Translations under genes and position numbers: made by a program
Source of the DNA: Cristatella mucedo
Taxonomy: Eukaryota > Bryozoa > Phylactolaemata > Cristatellidae
Assembly: GCA_009760855.2 (NCBI GenBank)
Contig: WPIO01000148.1
Coordinates: forward strand, 281,001-345,000
Direction of reading: 5' to 3'
DNA: 64,000 nt
Part shown: in pieces, positions 61,301 to 64,000 of the stretch
Numbering within the stretch: the stretch's first letter is position 1
Layout of the letters: each line of letters opens with the position of its first letter
The notes under the pieces: model-generated
Database searches by the model: none
The model's input: only the letters and a program-made list of their open reading frames with translations
Told to the model about the DNA's origin: nothing

Positions 61301-61911
61301 CCGCCGCCGTGCGGCGGAGGCGCGGCTCGGCGTGCCCGTGCACGCCGAGCCCGGTCGCCAGCGCTGAGGCGCTGGCGGTCTCTCGGCGCGGCTTTGTCCC
61401 CGACGACGTTGAACAATGAGCCGCGGCGATCGCGATGGCGGCGGCGGGCGTTCTATTTAAAATGGAACGCCCGCCGCCGGCCGCCCCGGGCCTTGCCGCC
61501 GAGGCGAAGTGTGCGCGAGCGCCAGCGGCGGCGGCAGCGACCCTATTTTTCCTACGCTTCAGGCGTAGAGGTCCGCTATGGGCTGCTTCGGCAATCGGCG
61601 GCGGCGAGCGCCACTCGGCGGCGAAGTCGCCCGCTGAGTCGTCGTCGCGCGCCGAGGAGGAGGAGGAGGAGCCGACTCGCTCGCCAAGGCGCCTGCGGCC
61701 TCGAACCGGAGCGAACGCGCTCGCCGCGCGAGAATCTCTCGCGCTCGCCGCGCGAGAGATTCGGCGAAGCGCGGTCACTCGTCGAATCGCGCGGCGGCGG
61801 CGTCGGCGGCGGCAGCGTCGTCGGCTCCGCTCGCGCACGAGCTCCGCTCAGTGCAGGCAGCAGCGCGGCCGGCGTGCCGCCGCTTCGGCGCAGGAGAGAG
61901 CGCCGTGAGAG

Positions 61912-63020
61912 ATGGCCTCGTTGGCGGCCTGGCTACCGATCGCCAGGGCGTCGGCCATAGGCTGGGTGCCCGTCGCCCAGTCGCCGATGCCCGCGGCGCC
62001 CGTGTCGCCGGAGACGCGCGGCGCAGACGAGAAGCTCACGTTCAACGTCAGCGGGCGTCGGTTCGAGGTGTGGCGGGCGACGCTGGACAAGTACCCGGAC
62101 ACGCTGCTCGGCTCGAACGAGAAGGACTTCTTTATCGACGACGAGTCGCGCGAGTACTTCTTCGACCGCGACCCCGACATTTTCAAGAGCATATTGAACT
62201 ACTACCGTACCGGCAGGCTGCACTACCCGCGCAGCGAGTGCGTTTCGTCGTACGACGAGGAGCTGGCCTTCTTCGGCATCATGCCCGACGTCATCGGCGA
62301 CTGCTGCTACGAGGACTACAGGGACCGGAAGCGCGAGGCACAGGAGCGCCTGATGGACGACAAGGCGGCAGAGGCGGAGGAGGCGACGCCGGCGCCCTCG
62401 GGGCTTCGCGAGCGAATGTGGAAGTCGTTCGAGGACCCGCAGTCGAGCACGGTGGCGCTCGTCTTCTACTACGTCACGGGCTTCTTCATCGCCGCGTCGG
62501 TGCTGGCCAACGTCGTGGAGACGGTGCCGTGCGGCGTCATCGAGGGCACCCGCCTGAATCCGGCCTGCGGGACGCGCTACGAGCGCGCCTTCTTCTGCGT
62601 GGACACGGCGTGCGTGCTCATCTTCACCGTGGAGTACGTGGGCCGGCTGTACGCCGCTCCGTCGAGGCTGCGCTTCGCTCGCAGCGTGATGAGCATCATC
62701 GACGTGGTCGCCATCTTGCCCTACTACATCAGCCTCGTGGTGCCCGAGAACGACGACGTGAGCGGCGCGTTCGTCACGCTCCGCGTGTTCCGCGTGTTCC
62801 GCATCTTCAAGTTCTCGCGCCACTCGCAGGGACTGCGCATACTCGGCTACACGCTGCAGAGCTGCGCCAGCGAGCTCGGCTTCCTCCTCTTCTCCATAAC
62901 GATGGCCATCATAATATTCTCCACCATTATGTTCTACTGCGAGCACAACGTGCCGGGCACGGGCTTCCTCAGCATTCCAGCCGGCTTCTGGTACACCATC
63001 GTAACCATGACCACGCTGGG
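61912..63020 (+). CDS. Shal (KCND): Shal-type (Kv4/KCND) voltage-gated potassium channel, first coding exon
   Basis: Alpha subunit of an A-type K+ channel. The exon encodes about 370 residues. The N-terminus [20 protein letters not shown] is the Kv4 hallmark that contacts KChIP proteins and the inactivation machinery. The T1 tetramerisation domain covers roughly 38-135. Its HX5CX20CC zinc site is H104, C110, C131 and C132, as expected for non-Shaker Kv channels. S1 is about 182-204, S2 226-247 and S3 258-276. S4 carries R291, R294, R297, K300 and R303, S5 is about 322-343, and the pore helix leads to TMTTLG at 365-370. The exon ends in phase 2 within the filter glycine codon, before GTGAGT at 63021, so the next exon (YGD...) lies beyond the window. 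An in-frame TGA at 61906-61908 fixes the ATG. Codon use is strongly GC-biased. Confidence 0.97.
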
Positions 63021-64000
63021 GTGAGTACAGCTTACGTTGGCTCTGCTACGAACGCTTGCGGTCTGGTCGCTTCAAAAGCGTGCGAACTTGACGCGGCGGC
63101 GGCGGTGAAGCAGAGAAGAGCACCGCGGCGCACTGTCGTCTCGTGCCACTACAAATCTGTAACTCGCTGGCTACGACGACGAGTTCTCGCCAATTCTCCT
63201 CCGTCGTGAGAGCGCATCTATCGGCATTTCGAGCTTCCGTCTGAGCAGGGCGCGAGCGTCATGTCACGTGGGAGGGAAACTTTCGTTCCCAACTGAGCCG
63301 GGCGTTTGCTCCATCAAGGCGCAGCGATTCATATATACTCGGCGACTTTTGCGAAGAGATTGAAAAGCACGATTCCCGTGCCTTCGAAAAGCTATCCGTA
63401 TCGGAACGGCACTTACAATACGACCTAACGCCAAAACCAATTTGCATCCGGCGACAGGCTACATTGACAAAGTCGCGTAGCCGCCCGCGGGGAGCGTTTC
63501 CCCCTCCCAGAGCCGAGCGTACGCCGGGCGGCGGCTTTGGCTCCAGCGGAGGCTGGGCGATGGCGGGGGGGGGGGGGTCAGCCGGTCAGGAGGTCAGCGT
63601 GTAGGGCGGCAGCTGGAGGTCAGGTAAGCTGCTCGGTCATTATAGCTAGCCACCTATAGTCTGGCGATGCTTTGGTTGGGTTGCCCTGCTCTCAGTTTCC
63701 AGAGAAATACCTTAGTCTCAGGCCTTTGGCCTTGCAGCACAAAGACCATTGAGTAATGGCTTTCTGCCGCCTGTACCGCTATTGCCGTATCCGCTATTGT
63801 GCAAAGCGATCGCTGCTCTTTCGCTCGCCTCGCTGCCGCTCGCCGCCGCGTTGAGACGATCGATTCACACGACAGCCGAGCTCCTTTCACCGAGGAAAGC
63901 GACCTTTACCTGGTTGAAGTAGCCTAGCAGCATCCTGGTGCGTCCGCGGTTGCCACGGGCGATGCCGGGTGCGGCTGCAAAGAGCCGCGCGCGGCGGCGC
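63021..64000 (+). other. Start of Shal intron 1
   Basis: Begins GTGAGTACAG, a strong donor. It is GC-rich and contains a G-run near 63558-63570. No second Shal exon (expected to begin with YGDMVP) was seen, so the intron runs off the window. Confidence 0.8.

Larger units (their letters stand above)
57930..61911 (+). promoter_or_regulatory. CpG-rich upstream region / probable promoter and 5' leader of Shal
   Basis: This stretch is much richer in GC and CpG than the middle of the window. It has many CGG/CCG runs (for example 59396-59432, 59941-59968, 60160-60220 and 60897-60930) and long G-runs. A TATAAA at 59435-59440 lies in GC-rich sequence and could be a core promoter, giving a 2.4 kb leader if unspliced. 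Long ORFs on both strands here (Arg/Ala/Gly/Pro-rich) look like by-products of base composition. No coding exon is supported. The start site and any 5' UTR introns cannot be placed. Confidence 0.5.

Overview
The window is nuclear DNA from an animal, probably an invertebrate. Spliced genes with GT-AG introns, a Cav1 calcium channel, a Shal/Kv4 potassium channel, ALG12, CR1/L2-like LINE fragments, tRNA-derived SINEs and many microsatellites all point that way. I cannot name the species. Three genes were reconstructed by joining exons with matching splice phases and by comparison with known family sequences. None has been checked by transcript data.

Layout. (1) 1205-9484, plus strand: the last eight coding exons of an L-type (Cav1) calcium channel alpha-1 subunit, from the post-IV-S6 EF-hand-like region through the IQ motif to the stop. 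The rest of the gene lies to the left of the window. (2) 11762-25051, minus strand: a complete nine-exon ALG12 gene (dolichyl-phosphate-mannose-dependent alpha-1,6-mannosyltransferase, 504 residues). It converges tail to tail on Cav1, with 2.3 kb between the stop codons. (3) About 25.1-57.9 kb: a gene-poor stretch of transposable elements and tandem repeats. It holds a small LTR element (29765-32590) with 5-bp target duplications, an unrecognised 366-codon ORF and a nested LINE. It also holds a long decayed LINE with endonuclease and RT remnants (about 33.9-37.6 kb), many 5'-truncated LINE tails and two tRNA-derived SINE families. (4) About 57.9-61.9 kb: a very GC- and CpG-rich stretch with G-runs and CGG/CCG repeats. 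It leads into (5) 61912-63020, plus strand: the first coding exon of a Shal-type (Kv4) potassium channel, which ends inside the selectivity filter. The rest of the Kv4 gene lies to the right.

The genes do not form a pathway. Two are excitability channels and one is an ER glycosylation enzyme. The most interesting features are the nested non-autonomous LTR element, the SINE family whose 3' tail matches the LINE tail, a GC-AG intron in Cav1 just after the IQ exon, a Cav1 C-terminus without a PDZ ligand, an internally deleted LINE, and the G-rich/CpG-rich region upstream of Kv4.
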